The translations under genes were made by a program, and so were the position numbers. A stretch of DNA of 62,484 nt from Sulfitobacter maritimus (lineage in GTDB: Bacteria; Pseudomonadota; Alphaproteobacteria; Rhodobacterales; Rhodobacteraceae), in assembly GCF_013346665.1 (NCBI RefSeq), contig NZ_JABVBB010000023.1, positions 1 through 62,484 on the forward strand, written 5' to 3'. The notes under the pieces were generated by a model. That model was given only the letters and a program-made list of their open reading frames with translations. It was not told the DNA's origin and made no database searches. Positions within the stretch are counted from its first letter, which is position 1; each line of letters opens with the position of its first letter. Shown here piece after piece: positions 9,525 through 18,044 of the stretch.

Positions 9525-9725
9525 TCAGTCGGACCCTCCAGCTATTTGCAGCGCTTCAGACAGAACCGTGCGGTCGCCAATGTGGTTGGCGAGCAGAAGG
9601 ATGAGGCGGGCATTGAAGGCAGCGCTTTCCTCATCGGACAGCCCGTCATGCCACTTTATCAATTCGGCGTAGAACTCATCCGCCCCGGCGATATTTGATT
9701 TGGTATTCAGAGGCATCTGATTCAC
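9525..9725 (-). CDS. Small DUF2783-like protein
   Basis: A 66-residue soluble protein, acidic, with a helical pattern (ADEFYAELIKWHDGLSDEESAAFNARLILLLANHIGD). It resembles the DUF2783 family, small proteins found next to FAD monooxygenases in homogentisate-type clusters; the match is from memory. Translation begins at GTG (9725), whose GTGA overlaps the stop of the broken monooxygenase gene, or at the ATG at 9716. No function is known. A role as partner or stability factor of the monooxygenase would fit the context but is inference. Confidence 0.62.
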   Translation of the reverse strand: MNQMPLNTKSNIAGADEFYAELIKWHDGLSDEESAAFNARLILLLANHIGDRTVLSEALQIAGGSD

Positions 9726-11349
9726 TCCTTTGCGCAGGCGCAGCGCAAGGCGGCCCGGATCGCAATTTCATCATATGTATCCCATCGGGCAATCACGTGC
9801 TGATCGGGGCGGATGAGATAGACCGCCGAGGTAGCTTCTCCAAGGTAACGGCGGGCCAATGCACCTGAGGGATCATCACCCTTTTCAATAGACAGATGCC
9901 GCGCGACTATTCCGCCTTCGCTTACGTCCGCCGCATCGTTTGCATCCACTGTGAGTAGGGTGAAGCCGTGGTCAAGCGCCGACAGCAAAAATCCATCGCC
10001 TAGTGGTGCATCGGGACAGGGGCTGCCTGGGCGGGTCTGTTCGGGCCCCCCGGTCAAAGCATCTTCGCCGGTCAGTGAAAGCCCGTCATAGATGCAAGGA
10101 ACCGAAAGCCGGCCAGAGTTCACCAGCGGGCGGGCAAACGCATGAGTTTCAGACAGGGCCAGCACAGCATTGCGGAACACATGGCTGATGCGAGATTTGG
10201 GCGTAATGAAATCTGTAGCCCGGGTTGAATTGAGGATGTTTTCATCGGCGGCAGCGGCACGCTCCTCATCATAGCTATCCAACAGCTTGTCGGGCGCTTC
10301 GCCCCGGATGACCATACCCAGTTTCCAGCCCAGGTTGTCGACATCCTGCATGCCAGAATTCGCCCCGCGTGCGCCAAAGGGACTAACCTGGTGGGCGCTG
10401 TCTCCCACAAAGATCACCCGGCCGTGACGGAACTGCTTCATCCGGCGGCACTGGAAGGTATAGATCGACGTCCAGACGATCTCGTATTCGACGTCCGGCC
10501 CCAGCATTGCATCAAGCCGCTTGCGAACGTTCACTTCCTTCAGCTCCTCGGCGCGGTCCACGTCCCAGCCAATCTGAAAATCAACCCGCCAGATATCGTC
10601 GGGTTGTTTGTGCAACAGGGTCGAAGCGCCCGCCTTGTGGGAAGGCTCGAACCAAAACCAGCGTTCGGTTGGAAAGTTCTCAGACAGCATCCGGATGTCA
10701 GCGATTAGGAAACTGTCCTGAAAGACCCGCCCCTCGAAATCGAGCCCCATCATGCCGCGCATCGGCGACCCGGCACCATCCGCGGCAATCAGCCAGTCAG
10801 CAAGGATGTCGTAGTTACCTTCGGGAGTCGCGACGGTTAGGACCGTGTGATCCTCCTTCACCTCGATGCCCTCCAATCGGTTCTTACCGCGCAGTTCGAT
10901 CGGCGCCCCCTGTGCCTGCGCCTCGCGAACGCGTTCGACTAGGAATTTTTCGAAATAGGGCTGTGCCAAGTTGATAAAGGCAGGAAAGCGGTGGCCTTCT
11001 TCAGGCAAAAGATTGAACTCATAGATCTGGCGGTCCTCGTGAAAGACCTTGCCCACGTTCCAAACCACACCCTTGTCCAGCATCGGCCCGGCGCAGCCGT
11101 AGCGGTTCGCGATTTCCAGGCTGCGCTTGGCAAAGCAAATGGCGCGGCTGCCCTGCCCGATCCCTTCGTGATCGTCGAGAAGCACAACCGGAATACCCTG
11201 AAGGCCAAGATCCAGTGCGGTAGCTATACGGATGGCCCGCCGCCGACGACAACCACCGGATGGCGCACCGGCGTTTCGGTGTCTTGGTCGTCAGACCGAG
11301 TATAGGGGTAGAGCTTAAAGGCAAGCTGCTAGCGATCATCCAAGGGCAT
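9722..11349 (-). pseudogene. FAD-dependent aromatic monooxygenase (MhpA/PHBH type), interrupted near its 5' end
   Basis: The frame from 11185 to 9722 (487 codons) carries most of a p-hydroxybenzoate-hydroxylase-fold monooxygenase, including the FAD/substrate motif GDSAHQVSPFGARGANSG and a C-terminal thioredoxin-like domain, but lacks the N-terminal FAD-binding glycine motif. That part is present upstream in another frame: ATG at 11347-11349 starts MPLDDR, an in-frame TAG follows as codon 7 (11329-11331), and the frame resumes with RHPVVVVGGGP before a one-base shift near 11234-11239 restores IATALDLG. A nonsense codon plus a frameshift indicate inactivation. The enzyme would have fed a hydroxylated aromatic into the homogentisate pathway. 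Confidence 0.85.
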
Positions 11350-11412
11350 TTTGGTCTCCTCCAAAATCCGGGGCTAAGGCCCGGCCCAAGCCGAACGGCC
11401 CGGAATGGTTCT

Positions 11413-11452
11413 GCACGCTTTGGCTCGTTGTCGTGAACGAACCAAAGCGTGC
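11413..11452. repeat. Strong 17-bp-arm inverted repeat between the MBL and monooxygenase genes
   Basis: GCACGCTTTGG (11413-11423) and CCAAAGCGTGC (11442-11452) pair perfectly, and TCGTT/AACGA extend the stem to 16 of 17 pairs around a six-base loop. It lies in the 175-base gap between the MBL gene and the broken monooxygenase. No T-run follows on either strand, so a simple intrinsic terminator is unlikely; an RNA-processing or stability hairpin or a protein-binding dyad are alternatives. Confidence 0.75.
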
Positions 11453-11524
11453 CGCAGTAATAGGGCACCGTGCGCGGGCCGGACGAACCCCAAAACGGGC
11501 TTCATCGCACCGCGCCAGTACGGA

Positions 11525-12475
11525 TCACCCCTGCAGATCGTTCCACATGTTCTGGTCGCGCTCGGCGGTCCAGACACGCGGCGTGTCTATGCCGCGGGCT
11601 TCGTCATAAGCGCGGGCCACGTTGAACGGCAGGCAATGCTCGTAGATTGCGTAATCGCTGAATTTGGGGTCGCACTCGGCACGCACCGCGTCCCAGGCCT
11701 CCTTCAGCGTGCCGCCGCGCGCCACGACGCGGGCCACGGGCTTGTAGGTGCTTTCGACGAAATCTCTCGTATTGGCGATGGCACGCGCGACCATATCTTC
11801 GCCGACCAACGCGTCGCCCCGGCCCGGCGCGATTGACTTGGGCTCGAACGCGGCGATATTGGCCAGCGTTTCGGGCCAGTCGTTGAAATGGCCGTCGCCG
11901 CAGTAGCAAGCCGAGTGGTATTCAACGATGTCGCCTGTGAACATAACTTCCTGATCCGGCACCCAAACCACGGCATCACCGGCGGTATGGGCGCGGCCCA
12001 GCTTCATGATATCGACGCGGCGCTTGCCGAGGTAGACGGTCATACTCTCGCTGAATGTGGTCGTGGGTCGGGTCAGTCCGGGGATTTCCTCATGCCCCTG
12101 GAACAGCCGGGGAAAACGGCCGAATTCGCTGTCCCAGTCTTCTTGCCCGCGCTCTTCGACCATGGCGGCGGCGGCGTCGGACATGATAACCTCGCGAGCA
12201 CCATAGGCGCTGGCGCCAAGCACGCGGACGGCGTGGTAATGGGTCATGACAAGATGCGAGATCGGCTTGTCCGTAACTTCGCGTACTTTCTCGATCACCA
12301 TCCGGGCCAGGCGCGGCGTGGCCTGTGCCTCTACGATCATGACGCTTTCGTCGCCGATGATGACACCGGTGTTCGGGTCGCCCTCAGCGGTAAAAGCCCA
12401 AAGCCCGTCACCCACTTCGGTAAAGCTGATCTTCTTGTCTTCCATATCGCCTTGCGATGCGAATGCTTTGGTCAT
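11525..12475 (-). CDS. MBL-fold metallo-hydrolase with altered metal site
   Basis: A 316-residue metallo-beta-lactamase-fold protein. The usual HxHxDH motif reads H79-Y-H81-A-V-R84, so the Asp-His pair is missing. H163 (GRAHTAGD) and D182 (FTGD) are kept, while the last ligand motif GHG reads GRG (218-220). The metal centre must therefore be unusual or reduced. The gene lies behind fahA and before the broken monooxygenase, an association I recall from other homogentisate clusters, suggesting hydrolysis of a ring or ester intermediate; this is inference. The start at 12475 is fixed by a GGAAGGACA ribosome-binding site. Confidence 0.83.
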   Translation of the reverse strand: MTKAFASQGDMEDKKISFTEVGDGLWAFTAEGDPNTGVIIGDESVMIVEAQATPRLARMVIEKVREVTDKPISHLVMTHYHAVRVLGASAYGAREVIMSDAAAAMVEERGQEDWDSEFGRFPRLFQGHEEIPGLTRPTTTFSESMTVYLGKRRVDIMKLGRAHTAGDAVVWVPDQEVMFTGDIVEYHSACYCGDGHFNDWPETLANIAAFEPKSIAPGRGDALVGEDMVARAIANTRDFVESTYKPVARVVARGGTLKEAWDAVRAECDPKFSDYAIYEHCLPFNVARAYDEARGIDTPRVWTAERDQNMWNDLQG

Positions 12476-12555
12476 GGTGTTGTCCTTCCAGTTCGTGTCG
12501 CGGACGCTCCCGCGGTCATTACGTTTCCGAGGCAAAGGGTTGCGCCGGCGTGGTC

Positions 12556-13806
12556 CTATCGGGCGAAGGGATCCGCCAACGCGGCGATAACTTTGCCCGT
12601 ACAATCTCCGAAGCCGACTCGGTAGCCGTCGCCCTGAGCCCCGCCTCGCAGGGTCAAAGTGTCGCCGTCCTCGAGGAAACTACGAGTTTCGCCCCCGTCC
12701 AGCGCTATCGGCTCCTTGCCGGACCAGCTCAGCTCAAGCAGTGACCCACGGCTGTCCTTCTCGGTGCCCGAGATGGTTCCCGAGCCCAAGAGGTCACCAA
12801 CCTGCATGGGGCAACCGCTTGTCGTATGATGTGTCAGCTGCTGCGCCGCAGAGTAATATAGCTCTTTGACGTTCGTCCGCGCAATAACTGTTTCTACAAG
12901 GTTTTCCGGGGCCAGTGCGACTTCGAGATTTACGTCGTAGTTCATTGCCCGCGGTTCTTGCAGGTAAGGCAGCAACTCGCGCTCGCGCTCCGGCGTTGAG
13001 GTGCGGAACGGCTCCAGCGCGGCTTTGGTCACGATCCAGGGCGAGATCGTCGTGGCTGTCGCCTTGGCTTGGAACGGACCCAACGGCTGGTATTCCCAAG
13101 CTTGGATGTCCCGCGCGGACCAGTCGTTCAACAAGACATACCCGAAGATCATGTCATCGGCTTCTTCTACCGTCACGGGACCTTCAGAGGGCTGTCCCAC
13201 AATGGCGCCGAACTCAAGCTCAAGATCGAACCGCTTGCAGGGCTCGAAACGCGGCAGCGCCTCGTCCGGCCCCTTCAACTGCCCCCAAGGACGGCGCACC
13301 TCGGTGCCCGATACGACGACGGACGAGGCGCGCCCGTTATAGCCAATCGGGATCGACAGCCAGTTCGGCGGCAGGGCGTTTTCAGCCCCCCGAAACATCG
13401 TGCCAACATTGGTGGCGTGATGCCGACCGGCGTAGAAGTCAGTGTACTCCGCGACCGTGATCGGCATGATCATCGTCACGTCCGCCTGGGACACCAAGTA
13501 GTCGGAACGCGGCTCTGCTCCCTCGCCCAGCAGATCTGTCAATTGACGGCGCAGGTCAGCCCAAGCCTCGGGGCCCAGTTCCATGAAATTGTTCCAGGAC
13601 GGCACGTCAAAGACCGCCGCGCCGCCGATTTCGACCAGCCCGTTGCTCTCGGCCTTGCACAGGTCAAAGATCATGTCGCCGATCGCGACACCGCAGCGGG
13701 GCATCGTACCGTCTCCCGCATCAAAGACGCCGTAAGGCAGGTTGTTCAATGGAAAGTCGGTTTCGGCCGTGTTGGCACTCTCGACCCAGCTTTTCTGGAG
13801 CGGCAT
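12556..13806 (-). CDS. fahA: Fumarylacetoacetase
   Basis: Hydrolyses fumarylacetoacetate to fumarate and acetoacetate, the last step of homogentisate (tyrosine/phenylalanine) breakdown. The 416-residue protein has the normal two-domain length. Catalytic and metal residues are in place: D123 and H130 in DFYAGRHHATNVG, E196 and E198 in FDLELEFGAIVG, and D228 in LLNDWSARDIQAWEY. A GGAGG site precedes the ATG at 13806. It follows hmgA with a gap of about 115 bases that holds a hairpin, and precedes the MBL gene by 80 bases, so the genes are probably co-transcribed. Confidence 0.96.
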   Translation of the reverse strand: MPLQKSWVESANTAETDFPLNNLPYGVFDAGDGTMPRCGVAIGDMIFDLCKAESNGLVEIGGAAVFDVPSWNNFMELGPEAWADLRRQLTDLLGEGAEPRSDYLVSQADVTMIMPITVAEYTDFYAGRHHATNVGTMFRGAENALPPNWLSIPIGYNGRASSVVVSGTEVRRPWGQLKGPDEALPRFEPCKRFDLELEFGAIVGQPSEGPVTVEEADDMIFGYVLLNDWSARDIQAWEYQPLGPFQAKATATTISPWIVTKAALEPFRTSTPERERELLPYLQEPRAMNYDVNLEVALAPENLVETVIARTNVKELYYSAAQQLTHHTTSGCPMQVGDLLGSGTISGTEKDSRGSLLELSWSGKEPIALDGGETRSFLEDGDTLTLRGGAQGDGYRVGFGDCTGKVIAALADPFAR

Positions 13807-13884
13807 GTCGCCTCCTTCTTATCTAATAGGAGCGTCCGGTATTCTTCACCCCGGCGCGCCTGTTTCATCTTGAAAATTACCGCG

Positions 13885-13916
13885 GGGAGGCCCGGAACAG
13901 AGCCGGCCACCCTCCC
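13885..13916. terminator. Possible GC-rich hairpin downstream of hmgA
   Basis: GGGAGG/CCTCCC with inner CCGG/CCGG arms can pair around a seven-base loop, with an uneven internal bulge. It lies just past the hmgA stop on the transcribed strand, followed by a short T-rich stretch (TAATTTT) some distance away. It may act as an attenuator between hmgA and fahA; the uneven bulge makes it weak. Confidence 0.3.
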
Positions 13917-13922
13917 TTCACT

Positions 13923-15281
13923 TCAATCCGGGCGTTCCGCGTCGAACTTCTTTTCCAGACTGTCCCAGCAATCGATGTAATCGTCCTGCAGCGGCGCTTC
14001 CTTGCCCGCGAATTCGGTCAGGTGTTGCGGGAAGCGGGTCTCGAACATGAACGACATCGTTTCTTCCAGCTTCTCCGGCCCCAGATTGGAGTTCGACGCG
14101 CCTTCAAATGCCTGTTTGTCGGGGCCGTGAGGGAGCATCATGTTGTGGAGCGACATCCCACCGGGCACGAAGCCCTGCAGCTTGGCATCGTACTGGCCGT
14201 GAATGTTGCCCATCAACTCGGACATAATGTTTTTGTGATACCAAGGCGGACGGAACGTGTTCTCGGCCACCAGCCAGCGGTCGCGAAACAACACGAAGTC
14301 AATGTTCGCCGTGCCCGGCACGCCTGATGGCGCGGTCAGCACGGTAAAGATCGACGGGTCCGGGTGATCGAACAGGATCGCTCCGACCGGGCAATAGGTC
14401 TTCAGGTCGTATTTGAAGGGCGCATAGTTCCCGTGCCAGGCGACCACGTCCAAAGGCGACTGGTTAATCTTGGTCTCGTGGAACTGGCCACACCATTTAA
14501 TGGTGAGCGTCGAGGGCACGTCGCGATCTTCGTAGGCGGCCACCGGCGCCTTGAAATCACGCGGATTGGCCAAGGCATTGGCCCCAATCGGACCGCGGGC
14601 CGGCATTTCGAACTTCTGGCCGTAGTTTTCGCAGACAAAGCCGCGGGCCGGACCTTCGAGCACCTCGACCCGGTAAACAAGGCCGCGCGGAATAATCGCG
14701 ATTTCCTGCGGTTCGACGTTAATAATACCAAGCTCGGTCGCAAAGCGCAGCTTGCCTTGCTGCGGCACAACCAACAATTCGCTGTCGGCGGAATAGAAGT
14801 AAGCGTCTTTCATCGACGCGTTCACAAGATAGACATGCGCAGCCATTCCCACCTGCGTGTTCACATCGCCTGCCGTTGTCATGGTGCGCATACCAGTCAG
14901 CCAAGTCAGGTCTTCGTCCGTCGCTTCGACCGGGTCCCAGCGGTACTGACCCAGGCTGGTGACGCCCTCGGGGACATGCGGTGCGGATTTCCAATAGGGC
15001 AGATCGATACGATCATAGCGGGCCGAATGCTTTACGCTCGGGCGAATGCGGTAGGTCCAGGTCCGCTCGGGTGGATGCGCGGTGAACGCAGTCCCCGACA
15101 GTTGTTCGCCGTAAAGGCCGTAATTGCATTTCTGCGGCGAGTTCATGCCCTGCGGCAGCGCGCCCGACAGCGCCTCAGTTTCGAAATCATTGCCGAAGCC
15201 GGGCATGTAGCCCTCATGCGTGCCGGTTGTGCCCGTCGCACGGATCATGCCCTGAGGCAGTTCCAGATCATGCTTAGTCAT
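13923..15281 (-). CDS. hmgA: Homogentisate 1,2-dioxygenase
   Basis: A cytosolic Fe(II) dioxygenase that opens the ring of homogentisate to maleylacetoacetate. The 452-residue protein shows the three iron ligands with family spacing: H349 and E355 in [11 protein letters not shown], and H385 in MMLPHGPD. The N-terminal [20 protein letters not shown] is also typical. The start at 15281 has a GGAGG ribosome-binding site. First gene of the minus-strand homogentisate operon, divergent from a MarR regulator across a 171-base promoter region. Confidence 0.97.
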   Translation of the reverse strand: MTKHDLELPQGMIRATGTTGTHEGYMPGFGNDFETEALSGALPQGMNSPQKCNYGLYGEQLSGTAFTAHPPERTWTYRIRPSVKHSARYDRIDLPYWKSAPHVPEGVTSLGQYRWDPVEATDEDLTWLTGMRTMTTAGDVNTQVGMAAHVYLVNASMKDAYFYSADSELLVVPQQGKLRFATELGIINVEPQEIAIIPRGLVYRVEVLEGPARGFVCENYGQKFEMPARGPIGANALANPRDFKAPVAAYEDRDVPSTLTIKWCGQFHETKINQSPLDVVAWHGNYAPFKYDLKTYCPVGAILFDHPDPSIFTVLTAPSGVPGTANIDFVLFRDRWLVAENTFRPPWYHKNIMSELMGNIHGQYDAKLQGFVPGGMSLHNMMLPHGPDKQAFEGASNSNLGPEKLEETMSFMFETRFPQHLTEFAGKEAPLQDDYIDCWDSLEKKFDAERPD

Positions 15282-15452
15282 CTCGGATCCTCCCGAATTT
15301 GCCCCACCAACTCCATTGGGCGGGGCACCATTTCACGGCCCTATATAAACGTAGCAATTGCAACATAGTCAAGAAGGTTCATAGCATCCGCAATGAAATC
15401 GCTTGCGTCGGATACCGGCATCGGTCGATACTTCTTATGAAAGGATTTATTA
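15282..15452. promoter_or_regulatory. hmgA / marR divergent promoter with candidate MarR operator
   Basis: This intergenic region serves hmgA (minus) and the MarR gene (plus). At 15351-15364 the near-perfect dyad GTAGCAATTGCAAC has the core GCAATTGC and lies next to CTATATAAAC. A site of this size at a divergent promoter suits a MarR dimer that represses both operons until an inducer, probably homogentisate, is bound. Binding is inferred from position and symmetry. Confidence 0.5.
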
Positions 15453-15902
15453 ATGCCGGACGACGCCCCCCCCCTGCCCGAGTTCGATCTCTACAGTTTT
15501 ACGCCCTACCGTCTGGCCGTCGCGGCGAAGCGGACGAGCGAAGAACTCGCCCGAAAGTACCGCGAACGGTTCGGCATTTCGATTCCCGAATGGCGCGTTC
15601 TGGTGCACCTCGCCCATTCGGGAAAGGTCTCGGTCCGCGACATTGAGGCCCGGGTCGCGATGGAAAAATACGAGGTCAGCCGCGCGGCCAAACGCCTGCG
15701 CGAGGCAAACCTGATCGAACGTAAGGAAAACCCCACTGACCGGCGCCTGGTGATCCTGACCCTGACTCCCGCAGGGCGCAAAATGATGGCCGAACTGCTG
15801 CCACTGGCCAAGTCGCACCAAGCCGCGCTCGAAGCCCGGCTAGGAGACGCCTTCGAACAACTCGAAGCTGGGCTGGAACAACTACTGAAGGAACCTGAAT
15901 GA
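15453..15902 (+). CDS. MarR-family transcriptional regulator, probably of the homogentisate genes
   Basis: A 149-residue winged-helix repressor. The DNA-binding region spans about residues 45-115 (SIPEWRVLVHLAHSG, EKYEVSRAAKRLREANLIERKENPTDRR in pieces), flanked by dimerisation helices, all as usual for MarR. It is coupled by an ATGA overlap to maiA and divergent from hmgA, the arrangement expected of an HmgR-type local repressor. AAGGA lies upstream of the ATG at 15453. Confidence 0.9.
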   Translation: MPDDAPPLPEFDLYSFTPYRLAVAAKRTSEELARKYRERFGISIPEWRVLVHLAHSGKVSVRDIEARVAMEKYEVSRAAKRLREANLIERKENPTDRRLVILTLTPAGRKMMAELLPLAKSHQAALEARLGDAFEQLEAGLEQLLKEPE

Positions 15903-16519
15903 TCACGCTTTACGATTACTGGCGCTCCTCGGCGAGCTATCGGGTCCGGATTGCCCTCGGCCTTGCCGGGCTGGGTTGGCAAACGGTGTCGGTTGATCTG
16001 CTGGCAGGCGAGCATAAAGCCGCGGCGCATCTCGCACGAAACCCGCAGGGTCTTGTTCCCGCGCTAGAGATCGATGGACATTTACTCACCCAGTCCTTGG
16101 CCATCGTCGAATATCTGGACGAGACGCGGGGCCTAGGGCTTTTGCCTAACGACCCCTCCCAGAAGGCTCGTATTCGAGCCAGTGCCCACGCCATCGCGGT
16201 CGATCTTCATCCAATCTGCAATCTCGGCCCCGCCCGCCATGCCGTGTCGCAGTCCGCTGGAGGCATCACGATGGAAAGCTGGATGCAGCATTTCATCGCC
16301 CCCGGCCTCGCCGCTTTCGAGGTCATGATCGACGGCGGGACGTATTGCCACGGGGAGAAGATCACGCTCACCGACATCTGTCTAATGCCGCAGGTCTATA
16401 ACGCCAACCGCTGGGGCGTGTCTTTGGAGAGTTTCCCGAAGTTACGCGCAGCGATAGAGGCGCTATCCGTCCATCCCGCATTCGCGGCTGCACATCCGGA
16501 TCAAGTACTACAATCTTAA
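15899..16519 (+). CDS. maiA: Maleylacetoacetate isomerase (zeta-class glutathione S-transferase)
   Basis: Glutathione-dependent cis-trans isomerisation of maleylacetoacetate to fumarylacetoacetate, the step between HmgA and FahA. The 206-residue protein has the zeta-class motif SSASYRVRIAL at 10-20, a thioredoxin-like N-terminal domain with PQGLVPALEIDG and TQSLAIVEYLDE, and a helical C-terminal domain. Its start overlaps the MarR stop (ATGA). With hmgA and fahA this completes the homogentisate-to-fumarate route. IS6 debris follows 20 bases after the stop. Confidence 0.94.
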   Translation: MITLYDYWRSSASYRVRIALGLAGLGWQTVSVDLLAGEHKAAAHLARNPQGLVPALEIDGHLLTQSLAIVEYLDETRGLGLLPNDPSQKARIRASAHAIAVDLHPICNLGPARHAVSQSAGGITMESWMQHFIAPGLAAFEVMIDGGTYCHGEKITLTDICLMPQVYNANRWGVSLESFPKLRAAIEALSVHPAFAAAHPDQVLQS

Positions 16520-16540
16520 CAGGCATTTGCCTTCCGCAAC

Positions 16541-16937
16541 TTACCGCGAAAAAGTTTGCGACAGATCCAATACGTCTCCGTTCGCGTCGACCGCCCGCCA
16601 AAGCCAGTGTTTCCGCCCGCGGATTGAGATGACCACTTCGTCCAAGTGCCATTTGCCGGACGGAGCTGGGCGATCGCGACGGATCTTGGCCGCGATCTGC
16701 GGTCCAAACCGTTGGCACCAAACCCGGATGCTTTCATACGAGACGATCACACCTCGTTCGGCCAGAAGATCTTCGACATCGCGCAAGCTCAGGGCAAAGC
16801 GATGGTACGCCCACACAGCATAGGAGATGATGGACCGAGGAAACCGGAATCCCGTCAAGCGGAGTTGTGAACCTTGGCGGATCATCCGCAAGCGCTATGC
16901 GTGAACCGAAGCAACACCAACAACCTGACAATGCCCC
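16541..16937 (-). pseudogene. Truncated IS6-family element (5' half of transposase and right terminal repeat)
   Basis: The frame 16891-16541 encodes 116 residues closely related to the N-terminal half of the transposase at 53-763 (FPRSIISYAVWAYHRFALSL, KWHLDEVVISIRGRKHWLWR). It stops after the first catalytic Asp; the remaining core is missing and the final residues (DLSQTFSR) are unrelated. At 16918-16937 the reverse complement reads GGGGCATTGTCAGGTTGTTG, similar to the IS6 terminal repeat at base 1, and probably marks the original right end. The element is non-functional. Confidence 0.82.
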
Positions 16938-17044
16938 GCAGCACACTACCGCAAATCTCGGGCTGACGCATTCAGCCTGTGGATCAACTATGCGACTGAA
17001 ATGGCTGCCTGAACGGAGCGCGCTTCTTGGTCGCGTCCCGACAG

Positions 17045-17062
17045 AACAACCTGACAAAGCCC
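17045..17062. repeat. Second IS6-like terminal repeat
   Basis: The reverse complement, GGGCTTTGTCAGGTTGTT, matches the repeat at 16918-16937 nearly throughout. It has no transposase of its own and may be the end of a further, mostly deleted IS6 copy. The 108 bases between the two ends show no gene. Confidence 0.5.
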
Positions 17063-17096
17063 TTGAGTGTGTTCAAAATCAGCAGAATGCGGCCTC

Positions 17097-17984
17097 TCAC
17101 GCCCGCTGTTTGTTCGGCTTATAGGTCATCGTTCTTGCGATTTCCTGGATGGGACGCTTCTCGCCAGCCAGAACATCGAAGTCGAGTTGGTTTTCGGGGG
17201 GAACAAGGGGACAAGTCACAAAGTTAGTAAAGGCGCAGGGTAAGGCGACTGCATAGTTGAAATCTATCCAGTCGATACGTTGATTGGCCTCATCTGAGAA
17301 CTGGAGTTCAACAACCCGCCCCGCCCCATAGGTGATCGGCCCGCTGGTGAGGTCGCGGATATGGGCAACCGGTTGAACACCCGTTTCGGTATCTTTCCCG
17401 ATCAAAACGATCTCATAGGGCTTTCCTTCATGTTGGAATGCGAAGGTGCCGACACGGGGGGTGGTCTCGCGCACGCCCACTTCGACAGTCTCAGCTTCAA
17501 AATCGACCCGCTTACTTGGCGTAAAGACACCGGGGATACGCCAGGCTGGATCGTAGTCGAAACTGCTAACATTTGCGTCTTCAGCGCGTGTGGTTTCTCT
17601 GGGGTCGCGCACCCGAACGGCATAGAGGCGCCGTCCATCGTCACTTGTACGCACCACGGTCTCGACTTCATTGATCCCAAAGTAGACCGGAACGCTTTGC
17701 CCGTGCCCGTAGGTTTGATTGCGCCCTGGGACGATCTCAATCGGGGCCGTGGGATAGGCGCCATTTACCGAAAGGTTTGGTCCAGAAGCCGCGGGCGTGT
17801 AGATCACCTGTCCAGCATCGGCTGACCATGTTCCAGGGAGCAAATCAAATCTTACGTCACGATCCCCCTCTTCAAGCCAGTATTGTGCGACAAGCGATGT
17901 CCAGCCATATGGTCGAAACATTGTCGCGACATGAGCGTGACGCCATTCGCGCCACTGCCCTTCCAGATGTTCAGTTGTAATCAC
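17097..17984 (-). CDS. DUF1684 domain-containing protein
   Basis: A soluble protein of 295 residues recognisable as DUF1684 from its C-terminal signature DFNYAVALPCAFTNFVTCPL followed by VPPENQLDF, which in this family is a near-invariant Pro-Cys-Ala-Phe-Thr and Cys-Pro-Leu pattern. GTG at 17984 is the preferred start because GAGGAA precedes it at good distance; a TTG at 17999 would add five residues without a site. Biochemical function is unknown. It ends the operon headed by the SsuABC-like transporter. No signal peptide is visible. Confidence 0.82.
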   Translation of the reverse strand: MITTEHLEGQWREWRHAHVATMFRPYGWTSLVAQYWLEEGDRDVRFDLLPGTWSADAGQVIYTPAASGPNLSVNGAYPTAPIEIVPGRNQTYGHGQSVPVYFGINEVETVVRTSDDGRRLYAVRVRDPRETTRAEDANVSSFDYDPAWRIPGVFTPSKRVDFEAETVEVGVRETTPRVGTFAFQHEGKPYEIVLIGKDTETGVQPVAHIRDLTSGPITYGAGRVVELQFSDEANQRIDWIDFNYAVALPCAFTNFVTCPLVPPENQLDFDVLAGEKRPIQEIARTMTYKPNKQRA

Positions 17985-18044
17985 AGTTTCATTCCTCAAG
18001 AGTTTTTTCCGTGTCAGATAATGTGCGGTGAGAACGGCGTGCCC

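Noticed and set aside
14364..15368. 334-codon open frame antisense to hmgA
   Set aside because: hmgA with its iron ligands is certain and the antisense product has no recognisable content.
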